A DNA stretch of 64,000 nt from JAHEJE01 sp965216335 (lineage in GTDB: Bacteria; Pseudomonadota; Alphaproteobacteria; Rhizobiales; Aestuariivirgaceae): assembly GCA_965216335.1 (NCBI GenBank), contig OZ244154.1, positions 1,116,001-1,180,000 of the forward strand, in the 5' to 3' direction. Below are positions 62,785-64,000 of this stretch, piece after piece. Every line of letters starts with the position of its first letter. Positions within the stretch are counted from its first letter, which is position 1. The notes under the pieces are model-generated. The model was not told the origin of the DNA and searched no databases. It was given only the letters and a program-made list of their open reading frames with translations. Position numbers and translations under genes: made by a program.

Positions 62785-63522
62785 CTAGCCCTCGTCCGCC
62801 GCGCCGCGCGTGATGGCGAAGAATGCCGCCTCCAGCGCCGTGTCGCCATCCGCCTGCTCAGCCACCTGGGCAACCTCGTCCATGGTGCCGAAATGCACTC
62901 GCTCACCATGGTCGAGCACCAGCACATGGCTGCACAGGTTCTCCACCAAGCTCAACAGGTGCGAGGAGATGACGATCGCCGCGCCGCCCGCCGCCCGAGC
63001 CCGCATCGAGTCCTGGATTGAACGGATGCCGCGCGGATCGAGCCCGGTCAGCGGCTCGTCGAACAGGATCACCTTGGGTTCGTGCAGATACGCCGAGGCA
63101 ATCGCCACCTTCTGGCGCATGCCGCGCGACAGGTCGTGCGCCAGCGTATCGCGCTTGGCCTTCAGATCGAAGTCGGCGAGCAGCGCTTCCGCCTTTGCCT
63201 CGAAATCATCCACCCGATAAGCCGCCGCCGAAAACGCCAGGTGCTCCCACACCGTCAGCGTGTCGAACAGGCGCGGGTCGTCCGGGATGTAGCCGAGCTG
63301 CTGCTTGGCAGCGATCGAATCGTCGACGATGTCGTGACCGGCCACCGATAGCTGCCCCGCGCTGGGCGCGATGATGCCGGACAGCGTCCGCAACGTCGTC
63401 GTCTTGCCGGCCCCGTTCGAGCCGACCAGCCCGAGGATATCGCCGGCGGCTGCCGCGAAACTCAAACCCTTGACCGCCTGGAAGCCGCCATAGGACTTGC
63501 TGAAATTCTCAACCCTGATCAT
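62785..63522 (-). CDS. ABC transporter ATP-binding protein
   Basis: This 245-residue protein has Walker A LVGSNGAGKTTTLRTLSG, signature DLSRGMRQKVAIASAYL (a variant LSRGMRQ), Walker B VILFDEPLTGLD and H-loop SSHLLSLV. ATG 63522 (MIRVENFSKSYGGF) has GAGG upstream; the 14 residues before it in frame are unneeded. It powers export through the permease encoded next to it. The C-terminal stretch (EQADGDTALEAAFFAIT) is short. Confidence 0.92.
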   Translation of the reverse strand: MIRVENFSKSYGGFQAVKGLSFAAAAGDILGLVGSNGAGKTTTLRTLSGIIAPSAGQLSVAGHDIVDDSIAAKQQLGYIPDDPRLFDTLTVWEHLAFSAAAYRVDDFEAKAEALLADFDLKAKRDTLAHDLSRGMRQKVAIASAYLHEPKVILFDEPLTGLDPRGIRSIQDSMRARAAGGAAIVISSHLLSLVENLCSHVLVLDHGERVHFGTMDEVAQVAEQADGDTALEAAFFAITRGAADEG

Positions 63523-63604
63523 CGCACCTCGCGTCGCCTTGCCTGCAGTCAGCCCCAACGGCATGCGGATGCTACACGTCCTGCGTTAACGCTTGACTGA
63601 CAAG

Positions 63605-63705
63605 GAGCTATCGCGTCACCCCGGCGAAGGCCGGGGTCCGGTGCGGCACCCGCCGAACTCTATGGATGTGTCGTCCGGATTCCGGCTTTCGCCGGAATGA
63701 CAATT
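63605..63705. repeat. REP-like inverted pair
   Basis: CACCCCGGCGAAGGCCGGGGTCC is followed, after about 45 bases, by GGATTCCGGCTTTCGCCGGAATGAC. Both are palindromes of the same REP type as at 48029, lying between the ABC ATPase gene and the partial GST gene. No MITE is inserted here. Confidence 0.7.
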
Positions 63706-63723
63706 GGCCAGCTACCGTGGGCT

Positions 63724-64000
63724 CTATGAGTCTGATTCAGCCTCACCGGTCTTGTCGGCCGTGCGCAGCTCGAAGTCCGACGCGTCGTGCCGTTCGCGCA
63801 ACTGGAACTCCGGCTCGCCCCAGGAGCGGTTGACCATCCGGCCGCGCTTGACCGCCGGGCGGGCGTCGATGGCCTTCGCCCAGCGCATGACGTTCTCATA
63901 GGATGTCACATCCAGGAACTCCGCCGCCGAACCGTAAATCCGGTCGAGCGCCAGCGCGCCATACCACGGCCAGATCGCCATGTCGGCAATCGTCAGGTCA
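63724..64000 (-). CDS. Glutathione S-transferase, YghU-like, N-terminus beyond the window
   Basis: Only the C-terminal 92 or so residues are present, in an open frame that runs off the right edge. LTIADMAIWPWYGALALDRIYG and AKAIDARPAVKRGRMVNR are close to YghU-type disulfide-bond oxidoreductases. The tail is acidic (TADKTGEAESDS). The N-terminal thioredoxin-like domain is not visible. Confidence 0.8.
   Translation of the reverse strand, partial: DLTIADMAIWPWYGALALDRIYGSAAEFLDVTSYENVMRWAKAIDARPAVKRGRMVNRSWGEPEFQLRERHDASDFELRTADKTGEAESDS

Overview
The window looks like a piece of the chromosome of a GC-rich alphaproteobacterium, most likely of the Hyphomicrobiales (Rhizobiales). Four things point there: a circularly permuted two-piece tmRNA whose tag reads ANDNYAEARLAA, next to an alpha-type SspB adaptor; a fumC-DUF4169-RHH gene trio; a DUF1127 gene with a perfect CtrA box; and a sitABCD Mn/Fe transporter divergent from a CxxC-less Fur/Mur regulator. 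No CRISPR array, prophage or rRNA/tRNA gene was seen.

Layout. 1-10.6 kb is a catabolic island read leftward: a TRAP transporter (dctPQM), a QuiC1-like two-domain enzyme, a short citrate-synthase-like protein, three Gfo/Idh/MocA dehydrogenases (one cut by the left edge) and a His-rich unknown. A fourth Gfo/Idh/MocA gene and a divergent GntR/FCD regulator sit at its upstream end. 10.8-12.5 kb is a broken IS3-type element fused in frame to a stand-alone trpB-like gene. 12.7-22.7 kb is core metabolism: GFA, ttcA, a CBS/cystathionine lyase pair, folA-thyA, a CPBP protease, a cupredoxin-like secreted protein, a PHP hydrolase, mepA and sspB. 22.7-26.9 kb holds ssrA and a TetR-flanked operon encoding a VIT/vWA protein with a GlyGly-CTERM-like tail and its own rhombosortase. 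27-43.4 kb holds fumC, asmA, a D-lactate dehydrogenase-like gene, a thioesterase, a TetR gene, a ClC channel overlapping an adenylate cyclase, and a UvrD helicase. 43.5-55.5 kb holds a TadG-like vWA protein, aminopeptidase P, DUF1127, prmA, a BetI-like/aminotransferase pair, cytochrome c, DUF2167, GST, trhO and a cupin. 55.8-64 kb holds mur and sitABCD, an ankyrin protein, an ABC exporter and a GST cut by the right edge.

The intergenic DNA is unusually rich in small repeats. REP-like palindromes (CATTCCGG...CCGGAATCCAG type) occur at several places. A 260-bp transposase-less element has two complete copies, each inserted in the central palindrome of a REP with a 9-10 bp target duplication, plus two partial copies. 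A second family of about 265-270 bp elements carries 32-34 bp near-perfect terminal inverted repeats. Two of its members keep the same internal fold although the stem sequences differ completely. These mobile, structured elements and the rhombosortase/target operon are the most interesting parts of the window.
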